38,901 nucleotides of DNA from Arenibacter latericius DSM 15913 (GCF_000424985.1 NZ_AUKX01000047.1:1-38901), one strand, 5' to 3'; positions 27,810 to 36,399 are shown, counted from the stretch's first letter. The notes: generated from the letters alone by a model not told the origin. Made by a program: numbers and translations.

Positions 27810-28502
27810 ATGAAAAAAAATATTTTAATTATAGGTGGTTCTTACGGGATCGGTTTTTTCATAGCGCAAAGTCTCCAAAAAGATTTTAATATCTATATCG
27901 CCTCTAGAACCAAAGGAGGACTGGACGATTTAAATACTACCTATATTCAATTTGATGCCGCTAAGGACAACCTTAACCTAAGTCTTTTACCCGAACAAAT
28001 ACATGGGTTTGCATATATGCCCGGAAGCATTGACCTAAAGCCATTCAAAAGAATGGAATTGGAAACTTTTAAATCAGATATGGAAATCAATTTCTTTTAT
28101 ATGGTAAAAGTAGTAAAGGATATTATGCCGAGAATGGCTGATAATTCTAGTATGATATTCTTTAGTAGTGTGGCTGCAGGCAGCGGAATGCCTTTTCACA
28201 CGAGTATTGCAGCATCTAAAGGCGCTATTGAAGGTTTCGCTAGATCGATGGCCGCAGAATACGCTCCCAAAATTCGAATTAATGTGATTGCCCCCTCTTT
28301 AGTGGATACTCCCTTAGCCTCCAAACTATTGAACAATGACAAAAAGCAAGAAAATATGGCTAACAGACATCCCCTCAAAAGAATTGGTAATGCACAGGAT
28401 ATTGGGAACACCGCACTCTTTCTATTGAGTGATAAAAGTTCTTGGATAACAGGACAAGTAATTGCAGTGGACGGCGGGATATCAACATTAAAGACAAATT
28501 AA
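27810..28502 (+). CDS. Short-chain dehydrogenase/reductase, atypical active site
   Basis: Protein of 230 residues with the classical SDR frame: glycine motif GGSYGIG (9-15), an Asn in helix 4 (Asn94), the strand IFFSSVAAG with Ser119/120, and SK at 136-137. The catalytic YxxxK, however, reads I133-A-A-S-K137, so tyrosine is replaced by isoleucine. Redox chemistry by the usual mechanism is therefore unlikely, and NAD(P) binding may have a structural or regulatory role. It is one base from the photolyase gene downstream (stop TAA 28500-28502, ATG 28504), which points to translational coupling. Confidence 0.85.
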   Translation: MKKNILIIGGSYGIGFFIAQSLQKDFNIYIASRTKGGLDDLNTTYIQFDAAKDNLNLSLLPEQIHGFAYMPGSIDLKPFKRMELETFKSDMEINFFYMVKVVKDIMPRMADNSSMIFFSSVAAGSGMPFHTSIAASKGAIEGFARSMAAEYAPKIRINVIAPSLVDTPLASKLLNNDKKQENMANRHPLKRIGNAQDIGNTALFLLSDKSSWITGQVIAVDGGISTLKTN

Positions 28503-28503
28503 A

Positions 28504-29814
28504 ATGAGGGATAAAATAACGATATTCTGGTTTAGAAGGGATTTGAGATTCGAAGACAACATAGGACTATATGCTGCTTTAAAAGACTCCCAACCTGTGT
28601 TGCCCCTCTTTATTTTTGATGAGGAAATCCTGGATAACTTACCCAATAATGATCCTAGGGTTACTTTTATCTATAACCGAATACAGCAAATGCGTTCTCA
28701 ACTTACACAGGAGTATAATTCGTCCTTGGCAATCTATTATGGCAAACCCAAAGAGATATTCCAGCAACTAATACAAGATTATAATGTGCATCAAGTTATA
28801 ACCAATCGGGATTACGAACCCTATGCCATACATAGAGATAAAGAAATAGGTGAATATTTGAAAAGTAAAAATGTGGCTTTCAACACCTATAAAGACCAAG
28901 TGATTTTTGAGAAGAGCGAGATTGTAAAATCTGATGGAGATCCCTATTTGGTGTTCACACCATATAAAAACAAATGGCAGGCACAGTTTAAAGTCAAAGA
29001 GAACTTATATGAAAGTAGCTCGGAGAAGTATTTAAACAATCTTGTGACAGACCATAACCTTCCCAATATTTCGCTTTCCGATATTGGTTTTACCGCTTCA
29101 AATATTGAAGTGCCAGATTACACGCTAGACAAAGATCTGATTCAGAACTATGAAAAAACTAGGAATTACCCCTACATTAAGCACGGAACGTCTAGACTAG
29201 GACCACATTTACGTTTTGGAACCGTGTCTATACGAAGAGTTATGAAAAAAGCAATTGCAGAGAAAAACCATGTTTTTTGGAGCGAATTAATATGGAGAGA
29301 ATTCTTTATGCAAATACTCTATCACTTTCCCCATACAGTGAAAGATTCCTTTAAGCCTAAATACGACCGAATTGAATGGCGTAATAATGAAAAGGAATTT
29401 GAAAAATGGAAGAAGGGTGAAACGGGCTACGAATTGGTAGATGCTGGAATGCGCGAATTAAATGCTACAGGATTTATGCACAATCGCGTGCGTATGTTAG
29501 TAGCTAGTTTTCTTTGTAAACACCTCCTTATTGATTGGCGTTGGGGAGAAGCCTATTTTGCAGAAAAGTTGTTGGACTATGAAATGAGTTCCAATATTGG
29601 AAATTGGCAATGGGCCGCAGGAAGTGGAGTTGATGCAGCGCCTTACTTTAGAATCTTTAATCCAATTACCCAAGCAGATAAATTTGACAAAGAGAGAAAG
29701 TATATTAATAAATGGAATCCTGACATAGGAAAACCCACCTATCCAGATAAAATGGTGAACCATAAGGAAGCTCGTGAACGTTGTTTAAAAGTATACAAGG
29801 AAGCCTTGAGGTAA
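28504..29814 (+). CDS. Cryptochrome/photolyase family protein (CPD photolyase-like)
   Basis: Protein of 436 residues. The N-terminal alpha/beta antenna domain starts FWFRRDLRFEDN; the FAD-binding half holds GTSRLGPHLRFG, LIWREFFMQIL, FMHNRVRM and DWRWGEAYF. It continues with NWQWAAGSGVDAAPYFRIFNP, the photolyase flavin site. The Asn four residues before the WQW tryptophan is kept, as in light-driven repair enzymes rather than plant cryptochromes, and the tryptophans of the electron chain are visible. It should use blue light to split cyclobutane pyrimidine dimers. The antenna cofactor cannot be told. Its operon with an SDR and an SRPBCC protein is the notable context. Confidence 0.9.
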   Translation: MRDKITIFWFRRDLRFEDNIGLYAALKDSQPVLPLFIFDEEILDNLPNNDPRVTFIYNRIQQMRSQLTQEYNSSLAIYYGKPKEIFQQLIQDYNVHQVITNRDYEPYAIHRDKEIGEYLKSKNVAFNTYKDQVIFEKSEIVKSDGDPYLVFTPYKNKWQAQFKVKENLYESSSEKYLNNLVTDHNLPNISLSDIGFTASNIEVPDYTLDKDLIQNYEKTRNYPYIKHGTSRLGPHLRFGTVSIRRVMKKAIAEKNHVFWSELIWREFFMQILYHFPHTVKDSFKPKYDRIEWRNNEKEFEKWKKGETGYELVDAGMRELNATGFMHNRVRMLVASFLCKHLLIDWRWGEAYFAEKLLDYEMSSNIGNWQWAAGSGVDAAPYFRIFNPITQADKFDKERKYINKWNPDIGKPTYPDKMVNHKEARERCLKVYKEALR

Positions 29815-30241
29815 TTTTATTTCCAATATGATAATGTCATTTATAGACTAAATTACCTTTTCACCTTTATCAATTAACCTTAGTCCGATTAAAATCAATT
29901 CTATACAATACCAATACGAAACAACCTCTACACATTATGCAATTAACAATTGGAAAGTATGAGTTTTGGTAGGGTAGCGATTAATTGATTATATTTAGTA
30001 ATGATTTTTTCACAAGATTTAAGCGAAATCAAAATCGAAAATAAGAAGTATAGTTTGAAGTGGTGATATAGCGAATGAGATTAAAAAACTTTTTATTACC
30101 GGGTAATAGTTAAAACTTAACCTTTAATCTATCTTCCAAAATATTACATGGATAAAACTGGAGCAAGCAAACATCTGAAAATTAAAAATTTTCTACTGTA
30201 GCCACATCAATACGTGAACAAACAAAGTTGAAAACAACATT
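29815..30241. other. 427-base gap between photolyase and DUF3124 genes
   Basis: AT-rich, with no recognisable gene. A 21-codon frame (30001-30066) reads from an ATG to TGA but has no family match that I can see. A 13-base palindrome ATTACC-G-GGTAAT lies at 30095-30107. I see no terminator with a clean T run after the photolyase gene. Confidence 0.5.
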
Positions 30242-30751
30242 ATGGGAAGAAGATTATGTCTGCTACTAATTTCACTTATATTTTGTCTAGGTTGTAACGA
30301 CGAACAAAAAATTAGTCATTTAGACCCAATTAACTGGAATAAAAGGTACACTGTGCTACCCAAAAATGATACCCTGATAAAGGGCAGCTCCTATCTTTCC
30401 ATATATTCTTCTATCTACGACGGCACAGAAAAAGCTTTACATCATTTAACTGCTACCGCAAGTATGCGCAATGTAAGTATTTCCGATTCTATTTATATTA
30501 TGAAGGCATCTTACTATGATACCGAAGGAAACCTTATTCGCACCTATTTTGACAAGCCTATTTTCCTAAAACCACTTGAGACTATAGAAATTGTAATTGA
30601 TCAAGACGATAAGTTTGGTGGTACGGGAGCTAATTTCATTTTCGAGTGGGCCGTAAAATCAGATCTCCACGAGCCTATATTTGAGGCGGTGATGATTTCT
30701 ACAACAGGGCAACAGGGAATTTCATTTACTACTCGGGGAGTAAAATTATAG
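30242..30751 (+). CDS. DUF3124 domain lipoprotein
   Basis: Protein of 169 residues with a hydrophobic signal and a probable lipidated Cys18 (CLGC, an imperfect lipobox). The body has the DUF3124 pattern: SIYSSIYDGTEKALHHL, LTATASMRN, YYDTEGNLIRTYFDKP, FGGTGANFIFEW and EAVMISTTGQQGISF. The family is small, exported and of unknown function. It stands alone between two gaps; the ATG is not preceded by an obvious promoter box. Confidence 0.8.
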   Translation: MGRRLCLLLISLIFCLGCNDEQKISHLDPINWNKRYTVLPKNDTLIKGSSYLSIYSSIYDGTEKALHHLTATASMRNVSISDSIYIMKASYYDTEGNLIRTYFDKPIFLKPLETIEIVIDQDDKFGGTGANFIFEWAVKSDLHEPIFEAVMISTTGQQGISFTTRGVKL

Positions 30752-31038
30752 CGCTAGATTTCTTTACCAAACCACCAAAATGTCAATATTCAGTAAAAAT
30801 GACCTTGAAAGTGGCATCAAATTATATTAAGCACTAGCTATTATCAAAGAACGCGCCATTAGGCATTATATGATTAATTACAGCATAAACTAAACATTTA
30901 AATATTTATATTTATACCAGTAAACTCTAAGTTTAGAGGAGGAAAGTTTTTCTATTATAGTTGAAGAAGACCTTCACTAACATAATTAATTATTACTCAA
31001 ATTTGGTCTTTAAAAGCTATATCTAAATACACTGTGGC

Positions 31039-31338
31039 ATGAATTTTATCAATAGTATTCCTGAACATATTTTTGAAAGTATTGGCATCGCCGCAGGGCT
31101 AAGCGCCTGTTTGGTAATTGCAATACAGGTTTATAAAGAATATAAGTTTAAAGGACCTAGTAGTCTTTCTAACGGGTTTATTTTCGGGTGGGTTATAATT
31201 TACTTATTCTGGTGTTTTTACGGGATTAGGTTTAATGCCATAGCGCTGTGGTTAACTAACGCCATTGCTGTTTTATTACAGTTAACACTCTGTTTTATTG
31301 TAATTAAGAAACGAAAGGCTTACCAGTCCAATCCATAA
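31039..31338 (+). CDS. SemiSWEET-type transporter
   Basis: Protein of 99 residues with three membrane helices (about 12-30, 44-63 and 67-90), the size and topology of bacterial SemiSWEET (MtN3/PQ-loop) half-transporters that work as dimers. The stretches GPSSLSNG, FWCFYGIRFNAIALWLTNA and the closing basic tail KKRK fit the family, including the conserved Asn in helix 3. Such proteins move sugars passively across the membrane. It is followed after 20 bases by the lysoplasmalogenase frame and then a GNAT, so a short operon is likely. Confidence 0.8.
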   Translation: MNFINSIPEHIFESIGIAAGLSACLVIAIQVYKEYKFKGPSSLSNGFIFGWVIIYLFWCFYGIRFNAIALWLTNAIAVLLQLTLCFIVIKKRKAYQSNP

Positions 31339-31358
31339 AAAACCATCCAAACCTACTT

Positions 31359-32031
31359 ATGAACTATAAATCCATTCCCTTTTTTCTCGCCTATATTTTT
31401 ATTGTCTTTCTAGATCTTCTCTTCGGCTATTTGGGGTTTCAAGAATTCAGAATGCTTACCAAGCCTTTGATAGTTATTTCTTTGATAATTTACTTTGGAT
31501 ATAAAGGTAAGCAACTACCTAAAAAGGTATTTCAATATACCACCATGGCCTTATGTTTTTCATTAGTCGGTGATATTATGTTACTTTATGAGGATAGATC
31601 TCCAATCTTTTTTATGCTAGGATTGTCCGCATTTCTTTTAGCTCATATAAGCTATAGTATCGTTTTTATTAGTCAGCGTAATTTAAAATTCACCAAAGAA
31701 TACTGGATTATGGTTACTGCTCTTGTAAGCTTTGGCGTTGCCTTATTTTTAATGGTTATGAAAAACCTAGGAGATTTTATGATTCCAGTAATCATTTATA
31801 TTATGGTAATTTTGGTTATGGCTATTACATCTTCTAACCGAATGGGAATGGTGAGCAGGAAAAGTTTTGTTTTAGTACTGATAGGGGCTTTGTTTTTTTA
31901 TTCTTTCAGATAGTATACTAGCAATCAATAAGTTTAATTTTCCTGTCCCTCTGTCACATTTCTGGATAATGGGTACCTACGCCATTTCACAATATTTGAT
32001 AGTCAATGGTTTATTGGTCAGTAATGAATAA
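31359..32031 (+). pseudogene. Lysoplasmalogenase (YhhN family), frameshifted in a T run
   Basis: The first frame gives 184 residues of a multi-helix YhhN/TMEM86-like membrane protein (LTKPLIVISL, SLVGDIMLLY, LGLSAFLLAHISYS) and stops at TAG 31911-31913. The +1 frame continues the family C terminus at once: SDSILAINKF, PLSHFWIMGTYAISQYL, ending at TAA 32029-32031. Removing one T from the seven at 31894-31900 restores a single 223-codon frame reading GALFFILSDSILAINKF. The enzyme would hydrolyse the vinyl-ether bond of lysoplasmalogens, or a relative of that reaction. The break may be a real inactivation, a slippery or phase-variable run, or a sequencing error. The restored 3' end overlaps the following GNAT by 8 bases, as expected of an operon. 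Confidence 0.8.
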
Positions 32032-32434
32032 GACTATAAGGCAAATAACCGCTGCGGAGACTTATGAACTAAGGCATCAAGTAATGTGGCCAAATAAGCC
32101 TATTTCATTTATAATGCTTCCCAATGATGCTGAAGGGGTTCATTTTGGATTTTTCATAAATGAAGTTTTAGTTTCAGTAGTGTCTCTCTTTATTGAAAAT
32201 AGTAAAGCACAGTTCCGAAAATTTGCCACCCTAGAGAAAGAACAGGGCAAGGGATATGGAACCCTACTCCTCTCTCACCTTATTCTATTTGCATCGCAAA
32301 ATAATCTATCTGAAATATGGTGTAATGCCCGTACCAATAAACAAGAGTTCTATATAAAATTTGGATTTTCACCAACCAACAACCTATTTAGTAAAGCAGG
32401 TATAGACTATATAGTAATGCGGAAAATTTTATAG
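32024..32434 (+). CDS. GNAT-family N-acetyltransferase
   Basis: Protein of 136 residues from the ATG at 32024. An earlier ATG at 32006 lies inside the lysoplasmalogenase 3' end and adds only six residues, and the 8-base overlap ATGAATAA with that gene is the usual coupled arrangement. The acetyl-CoA loop is visible as EQGKGYGTLLLSHLI (RxxGxG/A-type), preceded by RKFATLEK and followed by the typical NARTNKQEFYIKFGFSP. It transfers an acetyl group to an unknown amine. Operon partner of the SemiSWEET and lysoplasmalogenase genes. Confidence 0.82.
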   Translation: MNKTIRQITAAETYELRHQVMWPNKPISFIMLPNDAEGVHFGFFINEVLVSVVSLFIENSKAQFRKFATLEKEQGKGYGTLLLSHLILFASQNNLSEIWCNARTNKQEFYIKFGFSPTNNLFSKAGIDYIVMRKIL

Positions 32435-32671
32435 ACTCCTCTCGAAGCTTAACATCAACTATTATAACTCTATTTTGCCCTAATTAGCAAAAAGTTAAAA
32501 AATCATTTCTGAAATTTTCCCTACATCAATTCTCCATTAAATTATATTAATATAGAGGTGATTAGATTGTTTTAAGAACAACTTAAAGTTAAAGGACCAA
32601 CAAGCAATTTACTTATTGGTAGTATTAGATTGAATTTAGTAAATTTGGTTATTGACTTATTTTAAGAAAAC

Positions 32672-33148
32672 ATGAAACAACAAAGCGCGTTACCCAATAC
32701 CATTATTACCCCCCTCCTATCGGCAAATCCTATTGATTGGCAGGAAGTGTTATCTACAATTATTGTCAATTATGATTGTAGCACAGGGACCATCCATTTT
32801 CTAGATAAAAGCTCCTCCCTACTCCACCTTAAAGTAGAGCAAGGCATTCCGCCCTTCTTAATACCTAAACTTTCGGAGATACCCATTGGAAAAGGAATGG
32901 CAGGTATCGCTGCCGAGCGTCGTAAGCCAGTAGAAATGTGCAATCTTCAAACCGATGATTCTGGGGTAGCACGTCCTGCTGCTAAAGAAACAAAGGTTGA
33001 AGGATCAATAGCCCTACCACTATTAAAAGATAATGTGTTATTTGGTACACTTGGAATTGCAAAACCTGTCCCCTACGATTTTACAGAAGAAGAAATTAAT
33101 TCCCTTATGACTATTGGAGAGGAAATATGTGATTATATAAAAGGATAA
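32672..33148 (+). CDS. GAF domain protein
   Basis: Protein of 158 residues that is essentially one GAF domain (about 20-155): DCSTGTIHFLD, IPIGKGMAGIAAERRKP, and the closing LFGTLGIAKPVPYDFTEEEINSLMTIG. No output domain is fused. Stand-alone GAF proteins bind small ligands or act as free-methionine-sulfoxide reductases; the cysteines expected for the latter are not evident, so a sensor or regulator role is more likely. Preceded by about 240 bases with no strong promoter match. Confidence 0.78.
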   Translation: MKQQSALPNTIITPLLSANPIDWQEVLSTIIVNYDCSTGTIHFLDKSSSLLHLKVEQGIPPFLIPKLSEIPIGKGMAGIAAERRKPVEMCNLQTDDSGVARPAAKETKVEGSIALPLLKDNVLFGTLGIAKPVPYDFTEEEINSLMTIGEEICDYIKG

Positions 33149-33287
33149 CAAGAAAAAATAACTATTCGTCACCACTACACTAAGAATTTAACACACCTAG
33201 AATCACCTAAAATTAAAGCTGGTAATAGCCTAAAGTATAAACTTGTAAAAGAATAGACTTTGGTGCTGGATTTGTTTGTGTAAGGAA

Positions 33288-33327
33288 AATATGGGATCAT
33301 TAGGAATCCCCCTAAAAATCCCATATT
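33288..33327 (-). terminator. Hairpin at the 3' end of the unknown minus-strand gene
   Basis: AATATGGGAT (33288-33297) pairs with ATCCCATATT (33318-33327), and a shorter inner stem TAGG/CCTA lies in the loop. The right arm overlaps the last codons and the stop codon (33312-33314) of the gene at 33312-33716. The T run after the left arm on the minus strand is weak. Confidence 0.5.
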
Positions 33328-33716
33328 ATTTCCTTTATTCCATCTCTATCCGATTCGGACTTTTGCAACATTCCCTTTTCCTTAAACAATCTATAGATCA
33401 TTCTTTTTTCTTCCAGATTAAAAGAGCGAGCAGCAAACCAATCATTTGCAGCTATTTTCTCATTCTCCTCCTCTGCTTTCTGTAATATTTCATCAGTTGT
33501 TATATACCAATAAACCCACCTGTTGTTAGCCTGAGCATAACAGACCTCATCATTTAAAGCCGAGTTGGTTTCAATATTCCTTAATCTCTCCCCATTTTCT
33601 AAAATAGCCAATGTTTTGGTTACTCTTACCACCTTAGAAAAGGTATACCGCATAAAATCACTGAACCCATTCTGGCTAACATTATATAGTCTATCTCCTA
33701 CTTTTAACATTTCCAA
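33312..33716 (-). CDS. Conserved-looking hypothetical protein, 134 residues
   Basis: No family recognised. The protein starts MEMLKVGDRLYNVSQNGF, continues with basic beta-like segments (YTFSKVVRVTKTLAILENGERLRNIE) and ends with a charged helical part (EILQKAEEENEKIAANDWF, EEKRMIYRLFKEKG). No signal peptide or membrane helix. The beginning suggests a small beta-barrel or SH3-like binding fold, an impression only. Codon use and length are consistent with a real gene, and a hairpin closes its 3' end. It is the only minus-strand gene between 27048 and 36400. Confidence 0.7.
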   Translation of the reverse strand: MEMLKVGDRLYNVSQNGFSDFMRYTFSKVVRVTKTLAILENGERLRNIETNSALNDEVCYAQANNRWVYWYITTDEILQKAEEENEKIAANDWFAARSFNLEEKRMIYRLFKEKGMLQKSESDRDGIKEIIWDF

Positions 33717-33973
33717 TATTTAATTCAGCGACCAAAAATACTTTTCTAAAACTATTTTAAGCTCCTTAAAAATCGGAACTTATAAACATTAGGGTAATTA
33801 AGTGATATTCAAAATAAGTGATTTGATTTTACCATTTTCAGTAACCTGTGAAAGGATTAAGAATAATCAATTGACAATCAACCATTACCCTTTAACCTTA
33901 AAGTTGAAATATCCATAAACACTCCAAGACTCTATTTTTTAGGCATATATAAGGACCATTAATACAATTCGTG

Positions 33974-33981
33974 TAATTTTG
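33974..33981 (+). promoter_or_regulatory. Candidate -7 box deciding the phnA start
   Basis: TAATTTTG fits TAnnTTTG exactly. Transcription would begin near 33988, after the in-frame ATG at 33983 but before the ATG at 34001, so the later ATG is the probable start. No good -33 box lies 19 bases upstream. Confidence 0.35.
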
Positions 33982-34000
33982 TATGCTAAAACTTATTGCA

Positions 34001-34579
34001 ATGAATATCGAGCGAGAATTGGAAAAAAGGAGCAATCACAAATGTGAGCTTTGCACCAGCACAGAGAATCTGGAAGTATTGGAAGTTCAGCCTTCAAAAA
34101 ACAATGGCTTAGATGGGAGTCTTTTAGTATGTTCCGTTTGTAAAGAACAAATTGAAAATCCTGATAAAACGGATCCAAATCATTGGAGATGTTTAAACGA
34201 TAGTATGTGGAGCGAACACAGTCCGGTAAAAGTTATTGCATGGAGGATGTTGAGTAGGTTGAGAGAGGAAGGATGGCCGCAAGACCTGTTGGATATGATG
34301 TACTTAGAAGAAGAGGAATTAGAATGGGCCAAAGCCACTGGAGAAGGAGCTCCAGCCGAAAATCAAATTATACATCGCGATAGCAACGGCGTAATAATTG
34401 AAGCCGGAGATAACGTGGTCCTCATAAAAGATTTACCTGTAAAAGGATCTAGCATGGTGGCAAAGCGAGGGACCGCTGTAAGACGTGTCTCCTTAGACCG
34501 CGATAATGCTGAATTTATAGAAGGAAGAGTAGACGGACAGCAAATCGTTATTCTAACCAAGTATGTAAAGAAAATATAA
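34001..34579 (+). CDS. PhnA/YjdM-family zinc-ribbon protein
   Basis: Protein of 192 residues from the ATG at 34001; an in-frame ATG at 33983 lies at the predicted transcription start and is disfavoured. The N terminus carries two CxxC pairs (Cys15/Cys18 and Cys44/Cys47) forming a zinc ribbon, then NHWRCLNDSMWSE and AWRMLSRLREEGWPQDLLD, as in the longer Bacteroidetes PhnA proteins. The C-terminal third (HRDSNGVIIEAGDNVVLIKD through ILTKYVKK) is the PhnA/YjdM beta domain. The name is historical; no phosphonate pathway gene is near and its real function is unsettled. Confidence 0.85.
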   Translation: MNIERELEKRSNHKCELCTSTENLEVLEVQPSKNNGLDGSLLVCSVCKEQIENPDKTDPNHWRCLNDSMWSEHSPVKVIAWRMLSRLREEGWPQDLLDMMYLEEEELEWAKATGEGAPAENQIIHRDSNGVIIEAGDNVVLIKDLPVKGSSMVAKRGTAVRRVSLDRDNAEFIEGRVDGQQIVILTKYVKKI

Positions 34580-34990
34580 CGGTATACAGTTTCTAGACAG
34601 TTTTTGTTTACTGTTTCCTAGTATCCCCAGAAAGTACCGCCTATAACTAACATATATAAGTCTATTTTATAGAACGTAGAACCTGCATCCTTAAGACTAT
34701 TTAAATGAGTAATAACCCGGAGAATTCGTACAATTAGTTGATCTCCTATTCTTGAGGATGCGTTTCTTTTTGATTTTAATGAAATTCAGGTGAGATTCTT
34801 ATTCTTTAAGCTAACCATAACATAATAAGTAACCTCTTTTAAAGATTACAGTAAGAATTATTAGATATTAGTATTTTATCACGCTATCTGAACGCTTTAC
34901 ATTCTTATCCAATGGCTCCTATATGGCCCGCTTAACAAAAGAAGGTACAATAGATGGGAGATATAAATAAAACATAGATAATAGAAGACT
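34580..34990. other. 411-base gap between phnA and the MFS gene
   Basis: Contains the structured element described at 34685-34775. The remaining AT-rich DNA shows no ORF, no -33/-7 match and no repeat that I could find. Confidence 0.5.
34685..34775 (+). ncRNA. Structured element with terminator-like tail, unidentified
   Basis: An 11-bp outer stem GCATCCTTAAG (34685-34695) / CTTGAGGATGC (34751-34761, one T-G pair) encloses 55 bases that hold a second stem, GGAGA (34719-34723) / TCTCC (34742-34746). A T-rich tail, TTTCTTTTTGATTTT, follows directly. It is 105 bases past phnA and 216 bases before the MFS start. It could be a terminator with an unusual loop, a small RNA, or a leader-type element. 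I cannot match it to a known riboswitch. Confidence 0.4.
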
Positions 34991-36262
34991 ATGGCAAAAA
35001 ACGATGCTTATGCTGCATTGAGATATAGGGAGTTCAATATTTTCCTGTTAGTACGGTTTGCTATGGTTTTCGCTTGGTCCATGCAATTTATCGTCATTGA
35101 GTGGGAAGTATATTCATTGACCAAAAACCCATTATCCCTAGGGATAATAGGTTTAATGGAAGTGATCCCAGCAGTATCTATGGCTCTTTTTGCAGGTCAT
35201 ATTGTAGATCAAAAAGAAAAGAAAGGATTACTTTTAAAATGTATCTTGGGATTTTCTGTAATTAGTTTGGGGCTGTTTTTACTAACATGGCCTGAAATAG
35301 TTGGCACCTGGTCTCAGAATAAAATCTTATACTCCATCTATTTCTTAGTTTTTCTAGGAGGAATTGTAAGGGCTTTTTTAGGTCCCACTATTTTCTCTCT
35401 CTTTGCATTAATTGTTCCAAAGAAAGTGTATCCCAACGCCGCTACATGGAGTAGTTCGGTATGGCAAATGGGCGCGGTACTTGGACCTGCCCTAGCAGGA
35501 TTCAGTATTCATTGGATTGGAGTACATTGGTCCATGTGCCTTATTTTTTTCTTTTCCTTAATGGCAATGATTACGCTTACACAAATAAAGAAAAAGCCTA
35601 TTCTTAATCCAAAAATTGGGGAACCAGTGCTCCAAAGTCTTAAAGAAGGAGTGAAATTTGTATTTGGAACAAAGGTTATTCTTGGAGCTTTAAGCTTAGA
35701 TATGATAGCAGTGCTCTTTGGCGGTGCCGTGGCCCTACTCCCCATCTATGCACAGGATATATTAAAAGTAGGTCCAGAAGGCTTCGGTATTTTAAGAGCA
35801 GCTCCCGCCGTGGGCGCTCTATTAATTATGTTTACCTCTGCCCATTTCCCCTTAAATAAAAATGCGGGAATAAAATTATTAGGAGCTATTTTTGGGTTTG
35901 GAATCTGTATTATAATCTTTGGTATTTCCACCTGGTTTTGGGTCTCCGTAATAGCCCTATTTTTAAGTGGAGCAACAGATGGAATTTCTATGGTAATACG
36001 GCAAACCATCCTTCAATTAAGAACTCCAGATCATATGCGAGGTCGTGTCGCCTCTGTAAACTCTATGTTTGTTGGCTCTTCTAATGAACTAGGAGCTTTT
36101 GAAAGCGGACTTACCGCCAAACTCATGGGAACTGTTACTTCGGTGGTGTTTGGAGGTTGCATGACTCTGGCAACTGTATTATTTACTGGTGCCGTATCCC
36201 CCACATTTAGGAAATTAGACTTGCGTAAAGATTTGGAAGATCATGAAAAAAGTGATCAGTAA
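34991..36262 (+). CDS. MFS transporter, EntS/MFS_3-like
   Basis: Protein of 423 residues with 12 predicted membrane helices. Early residues LVRFAMVFAWSMQFIVIEWEVY, the loop VDQKEKKGLLLK (basic, after helix 2) and the later PDHMRGRVASVNSMFVGSSNELGAFESG match the EntS/YbdA 'transmembrane secretion effector' group. This group often exports siderophores or drugs; the substrate here is unknown. It is a single-gene unit that converges on the GNAT at 36400, with a GC-rich inverted repeat between them. Confidence 0.9.
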   Translation: MAKNDAYAALRYREFNIFLLVRFAMVFAWSMQFIVIEWEVYSLTKNPLSLGIIGLMEVIPAVSMALFAGHIVDQKEKKGLLLKCILGFSVISLGLFLLTWPEIVGTWSQNKILYSIYFLVFLGGIVRAFLGPTIFSLFALIVPKKVYPNAATWSSSVWQMGAVLGPALAGFSIHWIGVHWSMCLIFFFSLMAMITLTQIKKKPILNPKIGEPVLQSLKEGVKFVFGTKVILGALSLDMIAVLFGGAVALLPIYAQDILKVGPEGFGILRAAPAVGALLIMFTSAHFPLNKNAGIKLLGAIFGFGICIIIFGISTWFWVSVIALFLSGATDGISMVIRQTILQLRTPDHMRGRVASVNSMFVGSSNELGAFESGLTAKLMGTVTSVVFGGCMTLATVLFTGAVSPTFRKLDLRKDLEDHEKSDQ

Positions 36263-36273
36263 GTAAACTAACA

Positions 36274-36339
36274 CGAGGCAAGCACGCCAGAATGGTACTA
36301 GCAAGCACGCCTCGAAGTATTCAAATCTCGATTATCGAG
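36274..36339. repeat. GC-rich dispersed element, copy B, with palindromes
   Basis: CGAGGC (36274-36279) and GCCTCG (36309-36314) are inverted around two direct copies of GCAAGCACGCC (36278-36288 and 36301-36311). The adjoining CTCGAT-T-ATCGAG (36327-36339) is a perfect 13-base palindrome. It sits between the convergent ends of the MFS and GNAT genes and shares the GGCAAGC core with the elements at 16400 and 38826. Confidence 0.5.
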
Positions 36340-36399
36340 TAAATCTAAGCGTACAGAAACCTTGTTTGAGTTTTTTATGGTATTAGCTTTTTTAAGGTC

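Noticed and set aside
33276-33485. Plus-strand 69-codon frame
   Set aside because: Antisense shadow of the minus-strand unknown gene and its hairpin.
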